Source of the DNA: RYN-230 sp963760405
GTDB lineage: Bacteria; Actinomycetota; Actinomycetes; Streptosporangiales; Streptosporangiaceae
Length of the DNA: 64,000 nt
NCBI GenBank assembly: GCA_963760405.1
Contig: CAVXCV010000010.1
Span: 1-64,000 of the forward strand
Direction: 5' to 3'
Notes under the pieces: model-generated
Told to the model about the DNA's origin: nothing
Databases searched by the model: none
Seen by the model: only the letters and a program-made list of their open reading frames with translations
Part shown: positions 25,885 to 34,239 of the stretch, piece after piece
How the letters are laid out: each line of letters starts with the position of its first letter
How positions within the stretch are numbered: the stretch's first letter is position 1
Made by a program: the position numbers and the translations under genes

Positions 25885-25927
25885 GTCGTATCAAGCGAAG
25901 CCACGGTGTCGCATATCAAGCGGAGCC
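25885..25927 (-). repeat. Repeat family GGCTYCRCTTGATRYGCGAC, two inverse copies
   Basis: On the minus strand: ggctccgcttgatatgcgac (25927-25908) and ggcttcgcttgatacgac (25902-25885), again about 25 bases apart. With the pair at 24371-24414 they form inverted repeats that bracket the duplicated gene. The copies lie 72 bases after its stop. Confidence 0.5.
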
Positions 25928-26093
25928 TGGCACCTGTGCGCCCCTGTTGCGGCGAGCAGCTGTGAGACCTCGGCTGATGCTTTCCGGATTGTCGTCGGGT
26001 GATGCTTGACGCAGATCCTAGATGTTGTAGTCGATGTCGCCCTCGACACCAAAATCGCTATCGCTGTTGCTGGAGGCCAGGTATACAACAGCA

Positions 26094-26867
26094 ATGAGCG
26101 AGGAGACCCTGCCGGGCGGCAACACCGACGGCGCCGTGCGGATCGGTGGCGTCGTCCACAAGCGGGCCTCACCTTGGACGCCGACGGTACACGCCCTGCT
26201 GCGGCACCTGGAGGATGCCGGCTTCGACGGCGTTCCCAGGGCACTCGGCTTCGATGAGCAAGGGCGTCAGATGCTCACCTACCTGCCCGGCGACACGGTC
26301 GGCAACCGGACACCGTGGCCAGCATGGGTACATAGTGACTCGACCCTGATCCAGGTCGGCCGATGGCTGCGACGGGTCCATGACGCGACGGTGAGCTTCG
26401 TGCCGCCGACGGACGAAAGGTGGTTCATCGGCGGCACGGTGCGACCGGGCTTGATCGTGGGCCATCAGGATGCGGCGCCGTACAACGCAGTGGTGGACGG
26501 CGACCGGTTGGTCGGTTTCTGCGACTGGGACACGGCGGGGCCGTCTTCGCGAGAGTTCGATCTGGCGCTCTCGGCCCTGTGGTGGGTGCCGTTCTGCCCG
26601 CCGAGCGCGGTCGAGCCGTTGGGCTTCCACGACTTCGACGGCCGATCCCGCCGCCTTCATCTCCTGCTTGACGCCTACGGGTACGACGCAGACCGGCAAG
26701 GATTCGGTGCCGTCGTCGTGCAACGCGCCCGGCGGCAGGCCGCCGCGATTCGTCAGATGGCCGGTAGCGGTGATCCGGCCGGGACCCGGCTGTTGTTCGT
26801 CGCGGAGTACTTTGAGTCGGCCGCGTCGGACATCGAGGCGTTGCCGGGCGACTTCTGGACGCCTTAG
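26094..26867 (+). CDS. Aminoglycoside phosphotransferase-family kinase
   Basis: 257 residues from ATG 26094. The kinase-like fold is shown by the Brenner motif VGHQDAAPYNAV (catalytic Asp, Asn) and the metal-binding GFCDWDTAGPSSREFDLA. The N-terminal ATP lobe is short (VHALLRHLEDAGFDGVPRAL...YLPGDTV). Members phosphorylate small molecules; many are not resistance genes. It has no partner gene in the same operon. A copy of the 20-base repeat follows 28 bases after the stop. The substrate is unknown. Confidence 0.8.
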   Translation: MSEETLPGGNTDGAVRIGGVVHKRASPWTPTVHALLRHLEDAGFDGVPRALGFDEQGRQMLTYLPGDTVGNRTPWPAWVHSDSTLIQVGRWLRRVHDATVSFVPPTDERWFIGGTVRPGLIVGHQDAAPYNAVVDGDRLVGFCDWDTAGPSSREFDLALSALWWVPFCPPSAVEPLGFHDFDGRSRRLHLLLDAYGYDADRQGFGAVVVQRARRQAAAIRQMAGSGDPAGTRLLFVAEYFESAASDIEALPGDFWTP

Positions 26868-26895
26868 CGCAGGCTCCTGCAGCATGAGCGGGAGC

Positions 26896-26915
26896 GTCAT
26901 GCATCAAGTGGAGCC
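26896..26915 (-). repeat. Repeat family copy after the phosphotransferase gene
   Basis: On the minus strand ggctccacttgatgcatgac, about 17 of 20 bases matching the consensus of the copies at 24.4 and 25.9 kb. Like the 25.9-kb pair it lies just after a plus-strand gene, in the same orientation relative to it. Confidence 0.45.
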
Positions 26916-28120
26916 GCCACTTCTGACCAGTAAGGATGCTTGCTCCCCGGTCCGGTGACACTTGCCACGGCTGGCGGGGCGGCTGCGCTGGACCGCGATA
27001 GACCCGATTGTGCAGGTGACACTTGCTGCCGGTGCAGGCGGTCGGATGAGCCCCCGCAGCTGACCTGCGCATGGGAGGAGCCAGTATTAGCGCTGATCAC
27101 GGCTCCAAGAGTGCCCGTTCGGGCGCCTCCCGGGCGCGCCTCTGGCGCCCGGACTGATGGCGGTGCTGACAGCGCATGCGCGGGCTTCTGATACTGAACG
27201 GCCCGTCCGTACGGCCGGGATGCTGCTCGACAGCCGCTGGCCGCCGTTACCTGGCCCTGCCTCTCGCGGTCCGTGCTCGCGGTTTCGGGATTGATCAGGC
27301 TCGCGATGGCCGGATGGCGGCGCAGCCGGTCCAGGCAGCGGCGGCGGGTGGGCCCGATGCTGCCGACCGGGATGCCCAGCCTGGCGCTGATCTCGGCGTA
27401 GGGCACCGGGGGATCGGCGGCGAGCAGGATGATCAGCTGCTGGCAGCGGGAGGGCAGTTCGGTGAACGCCTCGCGCAGCGCGGCGTTGCGTTCGGCTGCG
27501 AGCAGCTCATGTTCGGCCACCGCGGCGCGGGTGTCCGGGATGTTCTCGGTGTCCAGGACCAGGAAGGCTGCCTGCGGCCGCCGCGCGGCGCGCAAGACCC
27601 GGCAGCATTCCCGCCGGGCGGTGTTGGCGAGCCACCCGGGCAGCGCGGCCGGATCGCGGAGGTTATCAAGCCCGTCTACCAGGCGCAGCCACACGACCTG
27701 GACGACGTCCTCGGCGTCGGCGTCGCCCAGTCGGTACTGGCGGCAGATGGACCAGATCAGACGGGTGTACCGGTTGACGAGCGCGTCCCACGCCTGCTTG
27801 TCGCCGTTTCGCGCGCGCGTCACCAGGTCGGTGACCGGCGGGTCATCGCGCGCCGGGTTAGCGTCCTCTCGCGCCAGCGCACGGGGACCGCGGTTAGTGA
27901 GCTGGCTGCGGTCACGCTGCCGCGGGGGAGTGGCCCCACAGCAGGTGGCGGCGCAATGGCCGGGAAGATTGCCATGAGTGCGTGATCTGGCGGGCACGGC
28001 GGCGTCCGTGGTCAGCGCGATGCCCGCCGCGCCCGCCGCCTGCAGGACAAGGGATGCGGCCTGTTCCTGCGGCTTCGTCAGGCCAGGCCGCGTCCCGGCC
28101 TCGGCTGCCTTGATGGCCAT
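26897..28120 (-). CDS. ECF-like sigma factor with long N- and C-terminal extensions
   Basis: The core (about residues 95-265 of 407) is a sigma-70 family ECF-type factor. Region 2 reads TRARNGDKQAWDALVNRYTR and LIWSICRQYRLGDADAEDVV, then VWLRLVDGLDNL. Region 4 reads LREAFTELPSRCQQLIILLA and VPYAEISARLGIPVGSIGPT followed by RRRCLDRLRRH. The start ATG 28120 has an excellent SD (agggagagg). The first 95 residues (MAIKAAEAGTRPG..., then Arg/Gln-rich) and the last 140 (low complexity, Ser/Ala/Gly/Pro) do not resemble sigma factors and may be run-on reading after a lost stop. No anti-sigma gene is adjacent. Confidence 0.7.
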   Translation of the reverse strand: MAIKAAEAGTRPGLTKPQEQAASLVLQAAGAAGIALTTDAAVPARSRTHGNLPGHCAATCCGATPPRQRDRSQLTNRGPRALAREDANPARDDPPVTDLVTRARNGDKQAWDALVNRYTRLIWSICRQYRLGDADAEDVVQVVWLRLVDGLDNLRDPAALPGWLANTARRECCRVLRAARRPQAAFLVLDTENIPDTRAAVAEHELLAAERNAALREAFTELPSRCQQLIILLAADPPVPYAEISARLGIPVGSIGPTRRRCLDRLRRHPAIASLINPETASTDRERQGQVTAASGCRAASRPYGRAVQYQKPAHALSAPPSVRAPEARPGGARTGTLGAVISANTGSSHAQVSCGGSSDRLHRQQVSPAQSGLSRSSAAAPPAVASVTGPGSKHPYWSEVAAPLDA

Positions 28121-28145
28121 GACCTCTCCCTATTCCTGTGTGCGA

Positions 28146-30677
28146 TCATGAGCCTGCCCGCACGCGACCGCGTACTGGGGCAAGCCTGCCTGGGCACCGC
28201 GAGTGCCCGAGGTGAGCTGGCGGGCCATCGCAGCTGCTTCCACTGTCCGCAGCGACCAGGGTGTTCACCACACGTGAGAGCACACAGGAACACCCACAGG
28301 ATGCCGCCCCCGCGTCATACGCCGGGTGATGGCGCGACCCTGGCGCACCGCCGCGGCCGCGGCGAACAGCTCGGTTTGTTGCCCAGATCAGTACACGGGC
28401 GGGTCGTAGGTCCTGATCGGCGGCGGTGGCCCGTCGTAGCGGGTGATCTCGACCAGGACGTGCTGGCCGGTGCAGCCCTGGCCCAGTGCGGAGGAGCCTC
28501 GGTCGCGGGTCAGCGCGTTCGGATTGCCGTGCACGCAGGTGGCCATGTCCGGAGCGGACGGATCGAACCAGGCACCGGTCGAACAGCTGCATCACCCCGG
28601 GCCGGAGGCTGTCAGTCACCGCCACGCCCGCCAGCAGGCTGCCGATGTCGTTGCTCATCCGCACGAGGTCGCCGTTGCGGATACCGCGGTTCGCGGCGTC
28701 CCGCGGATGCATGCGCAGCGGCTCGCGGCCATGGATCTTGGACTGCTGGCTGTACTCGCCCATGTCCTGCTGGCTGTGCAGCCGGGTCGGCGGCTGGTTG
28801 GCGATCAGGTGCAGCGAGAACCGCGCCGAACGGGGGGTCCCGAGGCACTCCTCTGGGTCCAGCCAGGCGGCGTAGCCCGGGCAGTCCGGATAGCCGAACC
28901 GGGCGACCGTCGCCGAGAACAGCTCGATCCTCCCGCTGGGCGTGGCCAGCGGATGCCCCTCTGGATCGGCACGAAAGGCCTCGAACAGCCTGACAGGAGC
29001 CTGGTGGCGTGGCAGCGCCAGCTCCCCGGCGGCCCAGAACTGCGCGAAGTCCGGCAGTTCCAGCCCGGCTCGCTCCCGCCATTCGGCATAGATGTGCGCC
29101 AGCCACCCGCGGACGTCGCGGCCTTCGCTGAACTTCCGGCCGGCGCCGAGGCGTTCCGCTACCTCGCAGAAGGTGAGGTACTCGTCGCGAGCCTGCCCGG
29201 GCGGCGGCACCACCTGGGGCATCACGCGCAGGGTCAGGTCGCCGGGTCCGCCGCCGACGTCCTCACGCTCCAGCGTGGTCGTGGCCGGGACCACCACGTC
29301 GGCGTGCCGGGCGGTCTGCGTCCAGTGGGTCTCGTGCACCACGAGCGTGTCCAGGCGGCGCAGCGCCCGCTGCAAGCGGGCGAGGTCCTGGTGGTGGTGG
29401 AACGGGTTCCCGCCCGACCAGTAGGCCAGCCGGAGGTGCGGGTAGGTGGCGAGCCGCCCGTTGAACGGGTAAGGCTCGCCGGGGTGCAGCAGCGCGTCGG
29501 CGATGCGAGCCACCGGGATGGACCGGCTGACCGGGTTGCGGCCCTGACTCAGCCGGGGCAGGCCGAGCGGGTTGGTGCCGCCGCCGTAGTCGCCCATCGA
29601 GCCGTAGCCGTGGCCGAATCCAGCGCCGGGCAGGCCAATCTGGCCGAGGAAGGCGGCCAGTGTGAGCCCGGCCCACACGGTCTGCTCGCCGAACTGGGTC
29701 CGCTGCAGCGACCAGCCCACGTTGACCAGGGTGCGCGCGGCGGCCATCCGGCGGGCCAGCCTGCTGATCGCGTCCGGTGGCACATCGGCGATCGCCGCCG
29801 CCCACTGCGGCGTCTTGGGCTGGCCGTCGGTCTCGCCCAGCACGTACTCGCGCACGCGGTCGGCGCCGACCGTGCAGCGCTCCAGGAACTCGCGGTCGCA
29901 GCGGTCTTCGGTGATCAGCACGTGGACCAGGGCCAGCATGACGGCGACGTCGGTGCCGGGCCGCAGGGCCAGCCACTCCGCCTCCAGCGCGGCGTCGGTG
30001 TCCGTGCGGACCGGGCTGACCGAGACGAACCGGACTCCGCGGGCCGCCGTGGCCGCCATGGCCGGGGCCGCGGTCTGCCGGGCCCGGCCGCCGGTGGTAA
30101 CCCACGTGTTGGACCGGCGCGGGCCGCCGAAGCTCACGAGGAGGCTGGCGTGCTCGGCGATGGCCTCCCAGGAGACCGCCCGCTGGCGGAGGTCGTCGGC
30201 GCCGGGTGCCCCGATCAGGTACGGCAGGGTGAGCGCGGATGCGGCGTGGCTGTAGGTGCCGATCGAGCCGGTGTAGCCCCCGATGCAGTTTAGGAAGCGG
30301 TGCAGGTGGCTCTGCGGGTGGTGGAACCGGCCGGCGCTGCCCCAGCCGTACGAGCCGCCGAAGATGGCCTCGTTGCCGTATCGGGAGCGCGCTTGGTCCA
30401 GTTCGCCGGCCAGGATGCCGGTGAGCCGGTCCCAGGAGACCCGGACGAATTCATCGCGGCCGCGCCGCTCGTCGGGTCCAGGACCGTCCCGGAGCCAGCC
30501 GCGGCGCACCGCAGGGTAGCGGATGCGGCTCCGGTGGTGCTGTGCTCCCGGCACGTTGCGCATGATCGGCGCCGCAGCGGGGTCACCGGATCGCGGCTCG
30601 ATGCCGATGACCGTGCTCAGGTCACCGTCCCCGGCGACCAGCACGTCGTAGGTTCCCCAGTGCGAGCTGGTGGTCAC
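28146..30677 (-). CDS. BisC/TorA-type molybdopterin oxidoreductase, frameshifted 3' end
   Basis: Molybdenum enzyme of the DMSO-reductase superfamily, biotin-sulfoxide/TMAO-reductase branch, lacking an N-terminal Fe-S cluster. The Mo-ligand serine is in GGSYGWGSAGRFHHPQ (about Ser114). Other family blocks: GGYTGSIGTYSHAAS, WSLQRTQFGEQTVWAGLTLA, GYGSMGDYGGGTNPLGLPR, YWSGGNPFHHHQDL, ATTTLEREDVGG and SQQSKIHGREP. The frame stays good to VMQL (about 28590). An extra base near 28582 shifts it; one frame over, the proper end WFDPSAPDMATCVHGNPNAL...YDPPVY stops at 28388-28390. The present frame instead adds about 145 residues of nonsense. GTG start. No signal peptide, so a cytoplasmic enzyme repairing or reducing S-/N-oxides. 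Confidence 0.85.
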   Translation of the reverse strand: MTTSSHWGTYDVLVAGDGDLSTVIGIEPRSGDPAAAPIMRNVPGAQHHRSRIRYPAVRRGWLRDGPGPDERRGRDEFVRVSWDRLTGILAGELDQARSRYGNEAIFGGSYGWGSAGRFHHPQSHLHRFLNCIGGYTGSIGTYSHAASALTLPYLIGAPGADDLRQRAVSWEAIAEHASLLVSFGGPRRSNTWVTTGGRARQTAAPAMAATAARGVRFVSVSPVRTDTDAALEAEWLALRPGTDVAVMLALVHVLITEDRCDREFLERCTVGADRVREYVLGETDGQPKTPQWAAAIADVPPDAISRLARRMAAARTLVNVGWSLQRTQFGEQTVWAGLTLAAFLGQIGLPGAGFGHGYGSMGDYGGGTNPLGLPRLSQGRNPVSRSIPVARIADALLHPGEPYPFNGRLATYPHLRLAYWSGGNPFHHHQDLARLQRALRRLDTLVVHETHWTQTARHADVVVPATTTLEREDVGGGPGDLTLRVMPQVVPPPGQARDEYLTFCEVAERLGAGRKFSEGRDVRGWLAHIYAEWRERAGLELPDFAQFWAAGELALPRHQAPVRLFEAFRADPEGHPLATPSGRIELFSATVARFGYPDCPGYAAWLDPEECLGTPRSARFSLHLIANQPPTRLHSQQDMGEYSQQSKIHGREPLRMHPRDAANRGIRNGDLVRMSNDIGSLLAGVAVTDSLRPGVMQLFDRCLVRSVRSGHGHLRARQSERADPRPRLLRTGPGLHRPARPGRDHPLRRATAADQDLRPARVLIWATNRAVRRGRGGAPGSRHHPAYDAGAASCGCSCVLSRVVNTLVAADSGSSCDGPPAHLGHSRCPGRLAPVRGRVRAGS

Positions 30678-30966
30678 CTGCCGGGGCGCCGGTACGGTCC
30701 GGCCGGTCAGTCACGAAGGCAGGCCTCGGGGAGCAGCCCTCCGGTACCGGCTGCCGTGCACGACCAGCGGCAGCCGGGCGGGATTGCTGTCGAGAGCCTG
30801 CACACGCAGCAGGATAACGTCGTGACGGTCATAGCCGCGGGTCGTTGTATCTGCAGGCCATCATTCAGCACACAGATGCCCCGTTACGACAGCGGCCCCG
30901 CCGAGGCGTGAGTGCGCCCGGCGGGGCCTGGATCTCATCCACCCGCCTTACCGGAAGGACGAGACC
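30678..30966. other. Intergenic, no gene recognised
   Basis: Region upstream of the molybdoenzyme start; its promoter should lie here, but no clear element was found. Confidence 0.3.
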
Positions 30967-31266
30967 ATGCAAGACACGGTAGACCAGGCGCCCGGCGCAG
31001 TGACGCGCGCCCTGGCCCGGCATCATCGAGGGCGCCCGGGTCGTGCCGTGCGGCCAGTGCTGGGCGCAGCCCCTGGCCCATGCACCGTGAGCGGGCCGCC
31101 CGGTTGCCACGTGACACGTTTCGCCTGGCTACGGCGCCGGGGCCTGCTGAGCGAGCACGACATGGCCGTGGCACTGGAGGCGGGGAGTGTTCACCAACGC
31201 AACGGCCTTGCAACGGCCTTCCGCCCGGTTCACCCCTTCCGCCAGGGAGCCGGATTAACACCGTGA
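30967..31266 (+). CDS. Doubtful small ORF with a good RBS
   Basis: 99 codons starting ATG with ggaagga nine bases upstream, which is better than chance. The protein (MQDTVDQAPGAVTRALARHH, then Arg/Gly/Pro-rich, later WLRRRGLLSEHDMAVALEAG) matches no family I know. The middle looks like frame-shifted GC-rich sequence. It could be a decayed gene that kept its start. It slightly overlaps the GYD-protein 3' end. Confidence 0.25.
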   Translation: MQDTVDQAPGAVTRALARHHRGRPGRAVRPVLGAAPGPCTVSGPPGCHVTRFAWLRRRGLLSEHDMAVALEAGSVHQRNGLATAFRPVHPFRQGAGLTP

Positions 31267-31619
31267 GCTGTGTCTCCGCGCCTTTGTGCGCGCCTGGCGC
31301 CCGGCGGCTGATAGGCGATCTCTCTGGCCCGCTCGGCGATTGTGGCGAGGTCGTCTGCCTCCATCAGCTCGTGCGTCTCGAAATGCGTGAAGGCACCCGA
31401 GCTAATGATCGCCAGGGTCGCCGCGGCATAGGTGTGCGAGTCAGGCATCTCGACGATCGCCACCCCGTCGTACTGTCCGAACATCCAGTAGTAGCACTCA
31501 AGGCTGCCGCCAACGGACTCCACCAGCTCCCGGACAGCCGCTGCCCGGTCTGAGGGGTTCACGACGAACCGTTTGATCGTCTCGCCGGTGAAGCCGAACA
31601 GAGCCAGGTATTTCGCCAT
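31230..31619 (-). CDS. GYD-domain protein
   Basis: 129 residues from ATG 31619 (MAKYLALFGFTGETIKRFVV), with gggggtgg upstream. The GYD family signature is clear: AAVRELVESVGGSLECYYWM, then FGQYDGVAIVEMPDSHTYAA and ISSGAFTHFETHELM. GYD proteins are small ferredoxin-like-fold proteins of unknown role, often near redox genes. The last 25 residues are basic and unlike the family. Confidence 0.8.
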   Translation of the reverse strand: MAKYLALFGFTGETIKRFVVNPSDRAAAVRELVESVGGSLECYYWMFGQYDGVAIVEMPDSHTYAAATLAIISSGAFTHFETHELMEADDLATIAERAREIAYQPPGARRAQRRGDTAHGVNPAPWRKG

Positions 31620-31791
31620 CACAACCACCCCCAGTGCAAGGACGCCGCCCCGACCGATCTTGCCGGCGAGTATTGCCCGGCGGGCAGTCTCCGGTAAATA
31701 CGCGCTGGTCAGGGCCCGTCGGGGTCGCATGTTCATGCTGGTGACGCGGCTCGGGAGCGAGCACTGACTCGGCCGCGCCGCACGCTTTTGC

Positions 31792-33969
31792 CTAACTCTG
31801 TCGCCGGACGCCCGCGCTTTCGTTGGGATGTGTCAGTTCTGGCGTACAAGCCCGGTGTAGCCAGCAACCAGGAGGGTCGCTAGCGCCCAGCCGGCTGCAG
31901 TCGCTCCCCATGCGCCGACAACCCAAAGCCAGCCATATCGCGCGTGACCGTCTGGGCCCCAGTGATCGGCCTGGTGCACGTTGATGATCGGGATGACCGT
32001 GTTCAACGGTGTACCCGAACGGGTAAAAGCATGGGTAATTGCTGGTGCACTCGGTTGCGGTCGGCACCGGATGCAGTCCTTTGATGTCTCCGGTCGGCAC
32101 GATCACCTGCTGGTGCTGTCCAAGGAGCGACAGCACCAGGAAAGCCACGAACACAGCGGCCAGGCCCGCCGCGGCCCGCCAGGTCTGGTATCCGTACCTA
32201 ATGGTCTTGTCCAGGAACCGGTTGCCGGACTTGCGGTACCGGTTGAGGTTGCCGTACTTCCGCAGGTCACGGCGCCTGGCGATCGCCACCTCGCGAGCTT
32301 CGGTGTCCTGCCCGGCCTGACGGTACATGGCCGCCAGCTGCTCATACGGCTGTGCAGCGAAGGCCGCCGGCTTAACCCCCTCGTACTGGCTGCGGATCCA
32401 CTCCAGCCGCTGTTTCACGCTGGCTTCACCAAGCCCGCCATAGGCGAAGCCGCTAAGGCGGAGCCGCCCGTCGAGAGGCCAGTACCCGTGTGCCTGCTCA
32501 CCCGTTGGCCTCCAGTTATCCTCCAGCTCGCCGACGTGGGCGTCCTCCAGGTTGACCCCCCCGGAGAATTGCCCATCGGGCGCCCACCGCAGCACGCCAG
32601 CTATCTGCGCCTCTGTTGCGGTGAAGTCGAATGTGATCTCGCCTGCGCCGGCCAGTTTGGCCGGGCTCAGCACCAACTGGTCTGCACGCACGGATTTGAG
32701 CGATACGGTTCCTGCGGCAGTGAACCCTTCATCGAGCAACACAGCGGCGCCGACCTTCATCCCGTCGGCGACCAGCGCGTTGCCATCATGGTCGGTACCG
32801 GTCAACTGCGCGCCGCTGCAGCTGAGCTGGCCAGTGATGTCTGAGCGGGCCAGCCGGACCGCCCCGGCGGCGGTGAATGGCAGCCATACCGCGCCGTCGT
32901 CGGCAGGTCCCTTGTCGAGCAATACATCATGCCCGGCCTTCATCCCGTCGGCGTCCAGCGCGTTGCCGTCGTGGTTGGTGCCGGTCAACTGCGCGCCGCT
33001 AAAGCTAAGATCACCGGTGATGTCCGCGCCATTCAGCACGACCGCCCCGCCGGCGGTGAACCCCTGGTAGAGGTGCACCTCACCACCGACCTTCATCCTG
33101 TCGGCGACCAGCGCGTTGCCATCATGGTCACTGCCCAGCCGCGCCGCGCGGCAGCTAAGATCGCCAGCGATGTCCGCACCAAGCAGCCGGACTGCCCCGT
33201 CAACAGTGAATCCCTCACGGAGAAACACCTCACCACCGACCTTCATCCCCTCCGCAAGCAGCCCGATGCCGTCATGGTTACTGCCCAGCTGCGCGCCGCC
33301 ACAGGCGAGATCGCCAGCGATGTCCGCGCGGGCCAGCCAGACAGCCCCAGCGGCGGTGAACCGGTCGTCGAGATACAGAGAACCTCCGACCTTCATCCCG
33401 CCGGCGACCAGCGCATTGCGGTCGCTGTCGGTGCCATTCAGCTGCGCGCCGCTGCAGATCAGCTCGTCTGTGATGTTTGCGCACATTAGCGAGAGTGGGC
33501 CGGTGCGGAGGGTTGAGCGGCTGAGGTCAATCTGTCTCGCCGTTAGCATGCTGGCTGTCAGGCCCGCCAGCTGGCACCCGGTCAGTGCGACCCGCGAGGC
33601 GGTGGCATGGTCGAGGCAGACAGGACCCTCGGCGTCAAGGTAACAGCTGTCCAATGACAGCGAGCAGCGAAGGGTTGCCCCTTCGAGATCCAGCAACCCG
33701 CCGATCTTCACACCGCGCAGCCGGACCCCCTTGGCATGTACCGGCCACTGCCCCCCGACCAGCAAGTCCCGCAGCACAGCCGCGCTTACCGCCCGCTCCT
33801 CACCCCACAACTGCATCGCAGTCAGATCGAACGGGCCCTCACCACAATCCAGCAGCTCCCCGGTCGCAGCCTTAGCCCGCATCTCTTCTTCCAGCGGCGT
33901 TGGGTGCCCGCCCGGCAGGGTGAGCTTTACCTGCGCGGGCGGCTGCGGGTCTGTGTCGCTGGTTTCCAA
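31792..33969 (-). CDS. Membrane-anchored beta-helix repeat protein, frameshifted C-terminus
   Basis: 725 codons. Residues about 75-480 form a repeat region; from about 165 on, a unit of about 50 residues recurs roughly five times with consensus ADITGDLSCSGAQLxG / TDHDGNALVADGMKVGGEV / xLxxGFTAAGAVRL. This alternating polar/hydrophobic pattern predicts a right-handed beta-helix. A linker with AYGGLGEASVKQRLEWIRSQ and YEQLAAMYRQAGQDTEAREV precedes one membrane helix (WRAAAGLAAVFVAFLVLSLL). Similar Streptomyces proteins are often labelled 'membrane-associated oxidoreductase' without proof. An extra base near 32004 breaks the end: one frame over, NTVIPIINVHQADHWGPDG and a second membrane helix (WLWVVGAWGATAAGWALA) end at 31833-31835. 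Confidence 0.7.
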   Translation of the reverse strand: METSDTDPQPPAQVKLTLPGGHPTPLEEEMRAKAATGELLDCGEGPFDLTAMQLWGEERAVSAAVLRDLLVGGQWPVHAKGVRLRGVKIGGLLDLEGATLRCSLSLDSCYLDAEGPVCLDHATASRVALTGCQLAGLTASMLTARQIDLSRSTLRTGPLSLMCANITDELICSGAQLNGTDSDRNALVAGGMKVGGSLYLDDRFTAAGAVWLARADIAGDLACGGAQLGSNHDGIGLLAEGMKVGGEVFLREGFTVDGAVRLLGADIAGDLSCRAARLGSDHDGNALVADRMKVGGEVHLYQGFTAGGAVVLNGADITGDLSFSGAQLTGTNHDGNALDADGMKAGHDVLLDKGPADDGAVWLPFTAAGAVRLARSDITGQLSCSGAQLTGTDHDGNALVADGMKVGAAVLLDEGFTAAGTVSLKSVRADQLVLSPAKLAGAGEITFDFTATEAQIAGVLRWAPDGQFSGGVNLEDAHVGELEDNWRPTGEQAHGYWPLDGRLRLSGFAYGGLGEASVKQRLEWIRSQYEGVKPAAFAAQPYEQLAAMYRQAGQDTEAREVAIARRRDLRKYGNLNRYRKSGNRFLDKTIRYGYQTWRAAAGLAAVFVAFLVLSLLGQHQQVIVPTGDIKGLHPVPTATECTSNYPCFYPFGYTVEHGHPDHQRAPGRSLGPRRSRAIWLALGCRRMGSDCSRLGASDPPGCWLHRACTPELTHPNESAGVRRQS

Positions 33970-34036
33970 TGATCGCTCACCGCCGAACCACGTGCTCGGA
34001 ACCGGACGCTACGCCTAGCCGTCCGGGCCCGCAAAT

Positions 34037-34165
34037 GCGGGCTTCCCCTCGTATCACCGGTGCCAAGAATCCTGGCGGCGGTGTTCACCCTGATGACTCA
34101 ACTAGCTTCTGCATATTTGCCCGCCAACAAGCCATGGCATGTTCACCAGCGGGCTTCCCCTCGTA
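34037..34165 (+). repeat. 17-base direct repeat upstream of the M20 gene
   Basis: gcgggcttcccctcgta occurs at 34037-34053 and again at 34149-34165, 112 bases apart, in the leader of the M20 peptidase gene. Function unknown; the spacing would fit a small duplication. The rest of 33970-34239 shows nothing else. Confidence 0.4.
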
Positions 34166-34239
34166 GCGCGGATGCCGGTAGGCGCGCCCGGCGGGCGCCA
34201 GCGGCTGACGCGGTGCGATGCCCGGGGCAAGATGATGCG

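Noticed and set aside
28443..30293. 616-codon open frame opposite the molybdoenzyme gene
   Set aside because: It mirrors the codon bias of the minus-strand BisC-type gene, has no family resemblance, and the minus-strand gene shows clear motifs.
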